The notes beneath the pieces were generated by a model, which worked only from the letters and a program-made list of their open reading frames with translations, was not told the DNA's origin and did not search any database. From Planctomycetaceae bacterium (GTDB lineage Bacteria; Planctomycetota; Planctomycetia; Planctomycetales; Planctomycetaceae), in contig JALQWE010000229.1 of assembly GCA_023258825.1 (NCBI GenBank), positions 1 through 6,321 of the forward strand: a stretch of 6,321 nucleotides of DNA, in the 5' to 3' direction. Of the stretch, positions 1-6,321 are shown piece after piece (within the stretch, counting starts at the first letter, position 1; each line of letters begins with the position of its first letter). A program made the translations under genes and the position numbers.

Positions 1-530
1 AGATCGCCGGAAAACAGTGTCTGGCCATTCGGATGAAATGCCACGCTGTACACATGTTTTTCGTGACCCGCAAAATCCCGAATCAGAGTGCCATCTGCGG
101 GATTCCACAGACGCACCATGCGGTCGTTCCCACCACTGGCCAGAACGGTCCCATCCGGACCCGTCGCCAGCGCCCGCACCCACTGCGTCCCGTGCGCCGC
201 GATCGAACGCAGGACCTGCGGTGAATCGTCCTGCGCAGTCCACCATGTGATCTTTCCGTCACACCCACCACTCATCACCACTTTGCCATCCGGTGTGAAT
301 GCGAATGCATTCACCCACGTCGAATGGCCTCCAGACAGCACTGTCTTCGCGCCGTCAGTCAGGCGAAATCGCTCCACCACACTGTCTTCAGATCCACAGA
401 ACACGTACTGCCCCGTTGGATCAAAACGACAGGAGATCAACGGACGATCATGAGCCCATGCGGAGGCTACCCAGGCCAGCTTCGGATCAGGTGTCTCGAT
501 ATAAGCAGCAGAATTCGCAGGGCGGAGCAT
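1..530 (-). CDS. WD40-repeat protein, N-terminal part (cut by window edge)
   Basis: The minus strand reads open from an ATG at 530 to the left edge, giving 176 full codons of an unfinished protein. It shows successive WD40 blades at about residues 26-62, 65-103, 110-149 and from 153 onward. Each has the usual pattern: a GH or AH pair, a V..AF.PDG turn, an SGG.D turn and a closing W (LWNPADG in the third). The first blade is degenerate and closes with RF instead of a W dipeptide. There is no signal peptide or membrane segment, so a cytoplasmic beta-propeller that acts as a protein-interaction scaffold is expected. WD40 proteins are abundant in planctomycetes, often with unknown partners. The start is secure: an in-frame TGA lies at 543-545 and a GAGGAG ribosome-binding site lies 8 nt upstream. 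The missing C-terminus could carry more blades or another domain, so a specific function cannot be given. Confidence 0.9.
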   Translation of the reverse strand, partial: MLRPANSAAYIETPDPKLAWVASAWAHDRPLISCRFDPTGQYVFCGSEDSVVERFRLTDGAKTVLSGGHSTWVNAFAFTPDGKVVMSGGCDGKITWWTAQDDSPQVLRSIAAHGTQWVRALATGPDGTVLASGGNDRMVRLWNPADGTLIRDFAGHEKHVYSVAFHPNGQTLFSGD

Positions 531-538
531 CGCGGGGT

Positions 539-544
539 CTCCTC
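539..544 (-). promoter_or_regulatory. Shine-Dalgarno site of the WD40 gene
   Basis: The minus strand reads GAGGAG, then an 8-nt spacer, then the ATG at 530. Together with the in-frame stop at 543-545 this fixes the start codon. It is the strongest ribosome-binding site in the window. Confidence 0.75.
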
Positions 545-867
545 ATTTCTCAGGCGGGATACAACAGAAATTACCTGCTGAAAGCACCTTTGGCGAATTG
601 ACACAGCAGGGGCAAGGCCACACCGCCATAGACAACCCCACCAAAAACTCTCAACAGCCCCCCAATTCTCCCTCAAATCCCCTTCTGCGCCAATCAACCA
701 ACCGCCCCGGGAACTCGTCACCATGTCTCATCACCCGCTTCAGAATACCCGTCGTGATTGCCAGCTGAACCGCTCACCCACCAACACCCCAAACTTCCCA
801 TTTCCACTCTCCTGCGATTACAGCATCTCGACTACAACTATCAGGCCCTGTTTTATTCGATTTTACT

Positions 868-895
868 CGGACAATCGCGATATTTTCCCGATAAA
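868..895 (+). promoter_or_regulatory. Weak promoter candidate for the methyltransferase gene
   Basis: CGGACA (868-873) and GATAAA (890-895) are separated by 16 bp, each matching four of six bases of the sigma-70 consensus, inside the most AT-rich part of the gap. This would give a leader of about 180 nt before the ATG at 1081. The match is modest and could be chance. Confidence 0.2.
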
Positions 896-912
896 CCGAG
901 CAACATTCATCT

Positions 913-925
913 TGACGGTCCGTCA
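913..925. repeat. 13-bp perfect palindrome upstream of the methyltransferase gene
   Basis: TGACGG and CCGTCA flank a single central T, a perfect 6-bp inverted repeat. It lies just downstream of the weak promoter candidate and 155 bp before the ATG at 1081. Its size and symmetry would suit a dimeric repressor operator, but no regulator gene is present in the window and only one copy was seen. Confidence 0.3.
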
Positions 926-1066
926 GCACATCTGTTAGCAAAATCGAGCGTGTGCTGCTGGCCGGCGGCCGGCACCGGATTCTTTTACAGGAAATCCCTC
1001 TCTCCCGAGACCACTTTCCTGCTTTATTCTCCGGAAATTCGCTCGCTCTCTTTCCTGATGCACATC

Positions 1067-1076
1067 GAAGGCAGGA
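1067..1076 (+). promoter_or_regulatory. Ribosome-binding region supporting the start at 1081
   Basis: GAAGG (1067-1071) lies 9 nt and AGGA (1073-1076) 4 nt before the ATG at 1081. Either can serve as a Shine-Dalgarno site. This supports the ATG at 1081 over the in-frame ATG at 952. Confidence 0.5.
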
Positions 1077-1080
1077 CGCC

Positions 1081-1905
1081 ATGAAAACTGTATTGCGAGA
1101 ACTGAAACAGGGACTTGCTCAGGCGATGCCCTCGGCCGTCTTCTTTCCGTTTGCTAACGCGAAAAATGCAGTTCAGGGCCGTCGGCAGCGGATTCGTCCT
1201 GCCGCCGATGACCTGGTCGAAGTGTCTGACGGGCAGCAGACGATCTTCATCTCACAACGTATCCGACACAATCGCTATAAGCGCGGCATCGATACCTGGA
1301 CCAATTTTCTGGCCAGTCAGTACAACCTCGATAAATTCGAGGTCCGTCCGGGTGGAGTATTCATCGATTGCGGCGCCAACGTCGGAGAACTGGGTTACTG
1401 GGCCCGCTCAAGACAACTTCAATACCACGCTTTCGAACCCGAAACTCGCGAAGCCAACTGTTGCGATCTGAACAACTTCAACGGGCAACCCGGTACCAAC
1501 CGCCTCGGACTCTGGCATGAGGCCACCGAGCTGAAGTTCTATTCCAAGCCAGAATCGGCAGATAGTTCCTGCATCGAAATTGCTGACTACCACCAGGTGA
1601 AGACCATTAAGGTCACCACTCTCGATCAGTACGTTCAGGACAAGGGCATTCAGGCCATCGAGGTGTTCAAGGTCGAAGCCGAAGGCGCCGAGCCCGAAGT
1701 TCTGCAGGGTGCCCGGCGCACCTTGCCAAGGTGCCGCTACGTCACAGTTGACTGCGGACGAGAACGCGGTATTGACGCCCAGGATACTGTGCGGGATGTC
1801 TGCAACGTTATGTATCAGTGCGGTTTCCGGATTGCTGAGAGTGATATGGTCCGGCTGTCGCTGCTCTTCGAAAACGTCGCTCAGGCCGAACGACGGGCAG
1901 CCTGA
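1081..1905 (+). CDS. FkbM family SAM-dependent methyltransferase
   Basis: This 274-residue protein resembles class I methyltransferases of the FkbM family, which move a methyl group from S-adenosylmethionine to a hydroxyl, often on sugars of surface polysaccharides, glycolipids or secondary products. The SAM-binding motif I is FIDCGANVGELG (DCGANVG at residues 96-102). The acidic motif after strand beta2 is FEPE (118-121). The family signature near beta4 is FKVEAEGAEPEVLQGA (KVEAEGAE at 197-204), followed by YVTVDCGRERG (VDCGRERG at 223-230). The usual signature is close to KIDVEGAE, so here Asp is replaced by Glu and Val by Ala. No signal peptide or membrane helix is evident, so it should act in the cytoplasm. 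The ATG at 1081 was chosen for its ribosome-binding region and because the 43 residues upstream do not look like the family. The next gene starts 66 bp downstream on the same strand and may share its transcript. The substrate is unknown. Confidence 0.9.
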   Translation: MKTVLRELKQGLAQAMPSAVFFPFANAKNAVQGRRQRIRPAADDLVEVSDGQQTIFISQRIRHNRYKRGIDTWTNFLASQYNLDKFEVRPGGVFIDCGANVGELGYWARSRQLQYHAFEPETREANCCDLNNFNGQPGTNRLGLWHEATELKFYSKPESADSSCIEIADYHQVKTIKVTTLDQYVQDKGIQAIEVFKVEAEGAEPEVLQGARRTLPRCRYVTVDCGRERGIDAQDTVRDVCNVMYQCGFRIAESDMVRLSLLFENVAQAERRAA

Positions 1906-1971
1906 TCACAATCCCTGCCCCGGGTTCCATGTCTCAGCACAGCAGAGCCCTTCCGAGCCCTGCGTTCCCAC

Positions 1972-2697
1972 ATGAAAATTCTCTTTCTCCACGGTTGGCA
2001 TTCTGTCCCCGGCGGCGTCAAACCCTCGTCGCTGATCGCACAGGGTCATTGGGTGCTGAATCCGGCCCTGGATGATGACGATTTTTCATCCGCCGTACGC
2101 ACCGCGCAGGCCGTCTATGATTCGCAGACGCCGGACGTCATTGTCGGAAGTTCCCGAGGGGCTGCCGTTGCGCTCCATCTCAATTCCGCCAACACACCGC
2201 TGGTCCTGCTGTGCCCGGCATGGAGAAACTACGGCGGCCATAGACCCCTGAAACCCAGTTCCCTCATCCTGCACAGCCGACAGGACGCAGTGATCCCCTT
2301 CTCGGATTCCGAAGAACTCGTCCGATCCAGCGGTCTTCCCCCCGAAATGATCCTTGAAGTCGGTCGGGATCATCGCCTGGCAGACCCGGAATCCCTGTCC
2401 GTCCTGCACTGGGCCTGCACCCTGCTGGCGTCCGGCAATCATCTTCCCACGCTCAACGACGACTCTCAGTTTGCTCCTGATTCGTCAGACTCCCGCAATG
2501 CCCTCACCCACCAGGAAGCCAGCTACATATGCGATGCCTGCGGTGAGGAAATCGTCATTCCTCTGGACCTGACCGAAGGCACCAGCCAGACCTACGTCGA
2601 AGACTGCCCGGTCTGCTGCCGTGCTAATACCATCCATGTCCGGATGGATGATTATGGACAGGCCCATGTCCACGCAGATCCCGAACAGGATCCATAG
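1972..2697 (+). CDS. YqiA/UPF0227-like alpha/beta hydrolase fused to a CPXCG cysteine-rich domain
   Basis: This 241-residue protein has two parts. Residues 1-155 are a compact alpha/beta-hydrolase fold: LHGWHS at 6-11 (oxyanion loop), the nucleophile elbow GSSRG at 59-63 with Ser61, a likely acid Asp105 in HSRQD, and a likely catalytic His134 in VGRDHRLAD. It resembles YqiA/UPF0227-like small esterases, and the substrate is unknown. Residues 156-183 form a polar linker. Residues 185-235 resemble the small CPXCG cysteine-rich family: YICDACGEEI (Cys187, Cys190) and VEDCPVCCR (Cys212, Cys215, Cys216), then an alternating hydrophobic strand and a His/Asp-rich tail. The two CxxC pairs probably bind one zinc ion. 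The first knuckle is CDAC instead of the usual CPYC form. The two parts are in one unbroken frame. There is no signal peptide, so the protein is probably cytoplasmic. No clear Shine-Dalgarno sequence precedes the ATG, but LHGW so close to the N-terminus is normal for this fold and supports the start. Confidence 0.88.
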   Translation: MKILFLHGWHSVPGGVKPSSLIAQGHWVLNPALDDDDFSSAVRTAQAVYDSQTPDVIVGSSRGAAVALHLNSANTPLVLLCPAWRNYGGHRPLKPSSLILHSRQDAVIPFSDSEELVRSSGLPPEMILEVGRDHRLADPESLSVLHWACTLLASGNHLPTLNDDSQFAPDSSDSRNALTHQEASYICDACGEEIVIPLDLTEGTSQTYVEDCPVCCRANTIHVRMDDYGQAHVHADPEQDP

Positions 2698-2731
2698 CGC
2701 AGCCAGCCATTGACGGTGCAGGTGGTTCAGT

Positions 2732-2749
2732 TGGAATAGCCATATTCCA
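2732..2749. terminator. Small hairpin between convergent genes, possible weak terminator
   Basis: TGGAATA (2732-2738) and TATTCCA (2743-2749) form a perfect 7-bp stem around a GCCA loop, 35 bp after the hydrolase stop and 111 bp past the lptD stop. Its place in the convergent gap would suit a bidirectional terminator, but the stem is AT-rich and no T-run follows on either strand. It may only be a chance inverted repeat. No better terminator was seen in 2698-2859. Confidence 0.25.
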
Positions 2750-2859
2750 GATAGCGACATGTTTGGAGACATCTCGGTCCTGCCCCGGTTCGCAGATCCT
2801 CAAAGGCGCCCTGCCACCTTCATGCTTCCTCACAGGCCGAAATGCACGACGGTAAAGGC

Positions 2860-5800
2860 TTACTGCAGCCCCAGCAGCGCCGCCAGATTCGTGGCCGACG
2901 GCGGACCAAATCGCGGCTCCAGAGAAACACCCAGTCCCACGTTGTCTTTGCTGAAGTCCAGCCCGAATCCAAAGTGCAGTATCCAGTCCAGACCGACCCG
3001 GGATACCGTGAGCGACGATCCCCGTGCTTCTCGCTGCGCGACGTCATACGCAAAGGACGCTGTCGATATCCAGCGCGGACTCATCTGATAACTGTAGCTG
3101 CTGATCAGAGTCTGGCTGTTCAGGTAACTGCCGGCAGAAACTTCCCGGAAGCCGACGTAAACGCTGCCCCGCAGACTGCGCTGACTCAGCATGCCAATAC
3201 TCCACACACTGGACGCATTGTCAAACAGATCCCACGATGAATCCGTCATCAAACTGGTCCGGTCGCTGAAGTTCCAGCGATAATGGCTGTACAGCAGTCC
3301 GAAATCCTCGTTGAAGTTATCCCGCTCCGCATCCGGAAAATATGTCGCCCCGTATTCCCAGACCATCCAGTCGCGAATTCGAGGCGCATTGTCTGGTCCT
3401 GTCTTTGTCTGCAGTCGATCCCGAAATCCAATCCGCAGGGCCTGCAGATTGTCGGCAATCTCATGATAAGGCGCACTGGACCAGAGCCCTGCTCCGGTGC
3501 GCAGAGCATAGTTTCGCGGATTAAACTGTGCCGGAATCGCTCCTGGAAAAATCTGTGTATTCAGCGTGTATCGGGAACGGAAACGTTCCTGAGCATTCTC
3601 GTCGATTTCGTTGTACTGCGGGATGTCATTCAGACTGGTGGAGGCATCCGTGAACGCGTACTCAAGCATCGTATCGTGCTTGTGCGCCAACCCGTTGACT
3701 CCAAGAATCGCACTCCGGGCAAATGGGAACAGCTTCGTCGCTGAAAGCCGAGCACGCAAGCCGGCGTTGACAAGGTACCGATCTACCGACTGTGCCGTGA
3801 ATCCTTCTTCCCAGAATGCTGCCTCACCGCCAACAAATGGCTCCAGAGTTATCGGGCCTACATTAACAGGGGCATTCAGCTCATGCCGTGTCATGAGTAC
3901 GGCCCCTGACGCATTGGTCATGTAGGGCAACCCTGATGGTGTGTAGGGGTCGTCTGGATCTGTGGGCGACTGCAGCGGCTGCATATCCGCGTAGCCCGCA
4001 CTCGAATGCATGTTCCAGTAGACGCGACCATCCAGCAACGGCTGAGAAAAGGCGTATACGTCCCCACGCGGCAGCCACTGCGTGTTGGCCTCAAATCCAC
4101 TCAGATCCGTTCGACCCCAGAACATACCTGACCATGCCCCGGAATCCTTCCGAATTCCCAGTACGGTCTCCACATCCTTTTCGCTGTCAAACCGACTTTC
4201 GTCATACTGTTCAAGATAGTTTCTATCCGACAAATAACCAATTTCTCCGAACAACAACCCCTGATCCGGCAACGCCTGACGATGTCGCCACGTCGCCTCA
4301 CCACGACTGTTGTCCCGCGGGTCCAGATGACGCCGATCCAGACCCAGATTGTCACTCCCCGAATCGTACTGATAATAGAGCGTTCCGCCGCCCTGCCATC
4401 GACCCAGAGAATTCTCTCCCTGGTACTCCCCGCGAATCCCGGTCCCTGGTCCCCGCTTGCTCCGATAATCCCCCAGCAAATCCCAACGCTGTCCCGGTTG
4501 TCGCGGCATCCCCAGCAGCTTGTTCAAATCCCAAACGGTATTCAGCTGCAAGCCAAAAATCCGGTCCTGCGTCACCGTCACGCCCCGAATCGGAATGCCC
4601 GGATCTTCCGCCGGCCCACTCACCTTCGGCAGATACATCAGCGGCACATCACCCACCACAAACTGATTGTTCAGGCTGGTGATCCAGGTCGTGTTGCCCA
4701 GAACCTGCTGCCCCGTCAACGGATCAATCCCCGCCAGTCGTGAAGGCCCCTGTTCCACAAAGATATCACTGGCCCGCAGCCGATATCCGGGCTTTCCATA
4801 CGGACTGGTCGTAGCCCATGCATTCTGCACATGAAACCGATCACTGCTCAACTGCCGCATGCGCTCGCCGCGAATCCGAAAGTCCCCGCCGGTGGAGGGC
4901 ACAAACGCCCGCAACTCGGCATTCAGCAGCAAAGCCCGATTCCCGGCCGCATCAAAAAAGCCATGCGTCGCCCGAATCGAATTCTGATTCTGCCGAATCA
5001 CGATGTTGCCTTCGAGATACACCTGAAAGCGAGCGTCCGCCGGCTGGACAACCGTACTCCCCGCTTCCAGCGCGTCGCCTTCACCGGCCTGAGTCCAGAT
5101 CACCACACGATCCGCAGACAAATCCACCAGCCCGGGCGCGATGTTCAAGCCTTCAATATTCGAATCCAACCCGTCGATCAGGACGTTCACACCACCTGTG
5201 ATCACCGTCACCCGCTCTGCAGGTACCGTGTCCGGGGTCGTTGATGATTCCACACGCAGAGGATCACTGGAACGCGGGCGAATCTGCACCCGACGCGCAC
5301 CTGTTGGTGCCGTCTGCGACAACGAGGAGACCGGCGGCGAAAAAATATCGCTCGGGCTCTGCACGCTCGCTAAAGAGGCCTCGACGGCATCTCCAGGATA
5401 CAACCGCTGCAATGCACGACGCAACAGCGGCTGATCCGTGCTCTCCGCCGCCGCCGAATCCTGCACTTCAATCTCAGGAGCTACCACAGACTCCAGCCGA
5501 AATGCTTTTGCTCCGGTCGATCGACGGCCACTGCGTGTCTCGATCGTCAAGTCCTCACCATACACCGCCGTGTCATAGCCTGCAGATGTACGCGTCACAA
5601 ACAACGCCATCCGGTTCGCGGAAAACGTGCTGTCACCCTGAGTCACACGGGCGCGCCCTGTGATCAGATGAACCTCCATCGACTCCGACTTCAGTACCTC
5701 CTCATACAACCCAGTCACGCGAACACGCTGTTCAGCGTCATCCGTGAAACTCTCTGCCGGGGATACCCTGGCAATCTCACCCTCGTCTCCGCGCGCAACG

Positions 5801-5871
5801 CCGGCCATTGCCACCAGCACGGTCGCAACAGTCAGAACAATTGCCGTAAGAAACGCAGGACGATGACTCAT
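2860..5871 (-). CDS. lptD: LptD-like outer-membrane LPS-assembly protein
   Basis: This 1003-residue protein resembles LptD/OstA, the outer-membrane barrel that with LptE inserts lipopolysaccharide into the outer leaflet. E. coli LptD is about 780 residues, so this one is long. Residues 1-28 form a signal peptide: Arg4, a hydrophobic core at 6-25, and likely cleavage after AMA (23) or GVA (26). An OstA/LptA-like beta segment spans about 47-112 and a second about 220-345; between them, 130-219 is a Ser/Pro/Ala-rich linker. After VVGDVPLMYLPKVSGP (405-420), akin to the LptD segment joining jellyroll and barrel, residues 430-990 show alternating strands and Tyr/Trp/Asn/Asp-rich loops of a large barrel. 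The stretch around 715-770, with its LAHKHD and IPQYNEID elements, fits the LptD C-terminal domain. There is not one cysteine in the protein, and the chain ends in LLGLQ instead of an aromatic residue. The start is the first possible ATG, since TGA directly precedes it in frame; no strong Shine-Dalgarno site is visible. The general family is clear, but an alternative role as another OstA-type barrel cannot be excluded. Confidence 0.87.
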   Translation of the reverse strand: MSHRPAFLTAIVLTVATVLVAMAGVARGDEGEIARVSPAESFTDDAEQRVRVTGLYEEVLKSESMEVHLITGRARVTQGDSTFSANRMALFVTRTSAGYDTAVYGEDLTIETRSGRRSTGAKAFRLESVVAPEIEVQDSAAAESTDQPLLRRALQRLYPGDAVEASLASVQSPSDIFSPPVSSLSQTAPTGARRVQIRPRSSDPLRVESSTTPDTVPAERVTVITGGVNVLIDGLDSNIEGLNIAPGLVDLSADRVVIWTQAGEGDALEAGSTVVQPADARFQVYLEGNIVIRQNQNSIRATHGFFDAAGNRALLLNAELRAFVPSTGGDFRIRGERMRQLSSDRFHVQNAWATTSPYGKPGYRLRASDIFVEQGPSRLAGIDPLTGQQVLGNTTWITSLNNQFVVGDVPLMYLPKVSGPAEDPGIPIRGVTVTQDRIFGLQLNTVWDLNKLLGMPRQPGQRWDLLGDYRSKRGPGTGIRGEYQGENSLGRWQGGGTLYYQYDSGSDNLGLDRRHLDPRDNSRGEATWRHRQALPDQGLLFGEIGYLSDRNYLEQYDESRFDSEKDVETVLGIRKDSGAWSGMFWGRTDLSGFEANTQWLPRGDVYAFSQPLLDGRVYWNMHSSAGYADMQPLQSPTDPDDPYTPSGLPYMTNASGAVLMTRHELNAPVNVGPITLEPFVGGEAAFWEEGFTAQSVDRYLVNAGLRARLSATKLFPFARSAILGVNGLAHKHDTMLEYAFTDASTSLNDIPQYNEIDENAQERFRSRYTLNTQIFPGAIPAQFNPRNYALRTGAGLWSSAPYHEIADNLQALRIGFRDRLQTKTGPDNAPRIRDWMVWEYGATYFPDAERDNFNEDFGLLYSHYRWNFSDRTSLMTDSSWDLFDNASSVWSIGMLSQRSLRGSVYVGFREVSAGSYLNSQTLISSYSYQMSPRWISTASFAYDVAQREARGSSLTVSRVGLDWILHFGFGLDFSKDNVGLGVSLEPRFGPPSATNLAALLGLQ

Positions 5872-5882
5872 TCAATCGCCAT
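5868..5882 (-). other. Four-codon mini-ORF overlapping the lptD start
   Basis: The minus strand reads ATG GCG ATT GAA TGA, and its stop overlaps the lptD start codon in an ATGA arrangement. Such an overlap can couple translation to a downstream start that lacks its own ribosome-binding site, as lptD seems to. The mini-ORF itself has no clear Shine-Dalgarno site, and an arrangement this short arises easily by chance. Confidence 0.15.
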
Positions 5883-6166
5883 CACAGGTCAATCGGATCA
5901 GCAGTGTATTCGCACAAGTCAGTTACCAGCAAAAACCACGCAAGGTCCCGATCCCGGATCAGCCAATCAGCCACCAGACGCCGTCACGGTACCCCCGAAA
6001 ACACCGCAGACACACCTGATCCAGGCAGTCACAGGCCTTGCAGGAAACAGCAACGGAGAACTCGCAGGAAGGGAGAATCAGCGGTTGTTCCGGAATACCT
6101 CCCGGCTCAACACACAACCATGGAAAGGAAATCAGGGAGGGGGTCGAGAACAAATACGCGTCGCGG

Positions 6167-6196
6167 ACTATACGGCCGACCGCAAAAACGGGTCAA
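6167..6196 (-). promoter_or_regulatory. Sigma-70-like promoter candidate for lptD
   Basis: On the minus strand TTGACC (-35, 6196-6191) and TATAGT (-10, 6172-6167) are 18 bp apart, each with five of six consensus bases. It is the best promoter match seen in the window and points at lptD. Transcription would begin near 6160, leaving a leader of about 290 nt. Planctomycete promoter preferences are poorly known, so the assignment is by the general consensus. Confidence 0.45.
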
Positions 6197-6300
6197 TATC
6201 GGACAGGCGGCCAGCAGAATACGTAAACTGCTTGCACGCAACGCTTTGCGAAAACTGCACTTTTCCTGAAAAGCCATGAATGACGCATTTTCGGGATCAA

Positions 6301-6317
6301 TCGGCAGCTTTTGCCGA
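6301..6317. repeat. Hairpin at the right edge
   Basis: TCGGCA (6301-6306) and TGCCGA (6312-6317) form a perfect GC-rich 6-bp stem around a 5-base loop. No T-run follows on the minus strand, and the plus-strand flank is cut by the window edge within four bases. It could belong to a terminator of a neighbouring gene outside the window. Confidence 0.25.
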
Positions 6318-6321
6318 ACAC

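Larger units (their letters stand above)
545..1080. other. Divergent intergenic region, no gene seen
   Basis: This gap of about 535 bp lies between the divergent WD40 and FkbM genes, and no reading frame in it looks like a protein. Its left half (about 601-820) is strongly C-rich and G-poor on the plus strand: by hand count 29 C against 4 G in 631-690. Its middle (about 849-895) is AT-rich and may hold the fkbM-side promoter. A tandem GGCCGGC pair lies at 960-973. The frame of the methyltransferase stays open upstream to an ATG at 952, but the added 43 residues do not resemble the family. Promoters for both flanking genes should lie here, but I could not identify one for the WD40 gene. Confidence 0.7.
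5883..6321. other. Region upstream of lptD, no convincing gene
   Basis: About 440 bp precede lptD without a recognisable gene. Several frames are open for 60-120 codons on both strands, but none shows a ribosome-binding site or family resemblance. The region holds a sigma-70-like promoter facing lptD (6167-6196), a GATCC-C-GGATC palindrome near 5950-5960, and a 6-bp-stem hairpin at the right edge. If the promoter is used, lptD mRNA has a leader of roughly 290 nt. Confidence 0.6.

Noticed and set aside
598..603. TTGACA on the plus strand as a -35 element
   Set aside because: No acceptable -10 element lies 16-18 bp downstream; the sequence there is CACCGC.
960..973. Tandem GGCCGGC pair
   Set aside because: Two copies of a 7-bp GC-rich word do not make a meaningful repeat array; no further units follow.
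952..1080. Upstream extension of the methyltransferase to an ATG at 952
   Set aside because: The added 43 residues do not resemble FkbM N-termini, and the ATG at 1081 has a plausible ribosome-binding region.
3936..4682. 248-codon open frame on the plus strand, antisense to lptD
   Set aside because: It is Pro/Ser/Arg-rich with no family resemblance and lies fully inside the strongly supported lptD gene; other antisense frames nearby look alike, as expected for shadow frames in GC-rich DNA.
5668..6279. 203-codon plus-strand open frame starting inside lptD and running into its upstream region
   Set aside because: The start lies antisense in lptD, no ribosome-binding site is visible, and the composition is Gln/Asn/Arg/Pro-rich without motifs. 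A second frame overlaps it for 120 codons, so openness here is not informative.
5872..6303. Three copies of TCAATCG (5872, 5889, 6297) as regulatory repeats
   Set aside because: The motif is only 7 bp, spacing is irregular, and three copies in about 430 bp could be chance.
6107..6321. Minus-strand frame open from the right edge to a TGA at 6107-6109, with an internal ATG (57 codons) at 6277-6275 region
   Set aside because: No family resemblance, no clear codon bias, no ribosome-binding site for the ATG, and the likely lptD promoter lies within it. It could still be the tail of a gene outside the window.
6277..6321. Possible plus-strand start ATG at 6277 with 15 codons to the edge
   Set aside because: Only 15 codons are visible and there is no Shine-Dalgarno match upstream, so it cannot be supported.

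Overview
The window looks like chromosomal DNA from a Gram-negative bacterium, most likely a planctomycete (Planctomycetota). The grounds are a cytoplasmic WD40-repeat protein, a very large and divergent LptD-type outer-membrane protein, an alpha/beta hydrolase joined to a CPXCG cysteine-rich tail, loosely packed genes and moderately high GC by eye. This taxonomic guess rests on recalled family resemblance, not on a search. There are three complete genes and one gene cut by the left edge. I see no mobile element, CRISPR array, tRNA or rRNA.

Layout: positions 1-530 hold the N-terminal part of a WD40 protein on the minus strand, running off the left edge. Positions 545-1080 are a non-coding divergent gap; part of it is strikingly C-rich on the plus strand, and it also carries an AT-rich stretch and a 13-bp palindrome. 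On the plus strand follow an FkbM-family methyltransferase (1081-1905) and, 66 bp later, a YqiA/UPF0227-like alpha/beta hydrolase with a C-terminal zinc-ribbon-like CPXCG domain (1972-2697). A 162-bp convergent gap with one small hairpin separates these from a 1003-residue LptD-like protein on the minus strand (2860-5871). The last 450 bp (5872-6321) contain no convincing gene, but hold a good sigma-70-like promoter candidate for lptD about 300 bp upstream of its start.

How the genes might work together: LptD places lipopolysaccharide in the outer leaflet of the outer membrane, and FkbM methyltransferases often O-methylate sugars of surface glycans or other secondary products, so a common envelope theme is possible. 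The two genes are convergent and therefore not in one operon. The methyltransferase and hydrolase could be co-transcribed. The WD40 protein has no evident link to the others.

This is mostly an ordinary region. The points most worth a second look are the absence of any cysteine in the LptD-like protein, a family usually dependent on disulfides; its long linker between two OstA-like segments; and the hydrolase-CPXCG fusion. I found no evidence of a new multi-gene system.
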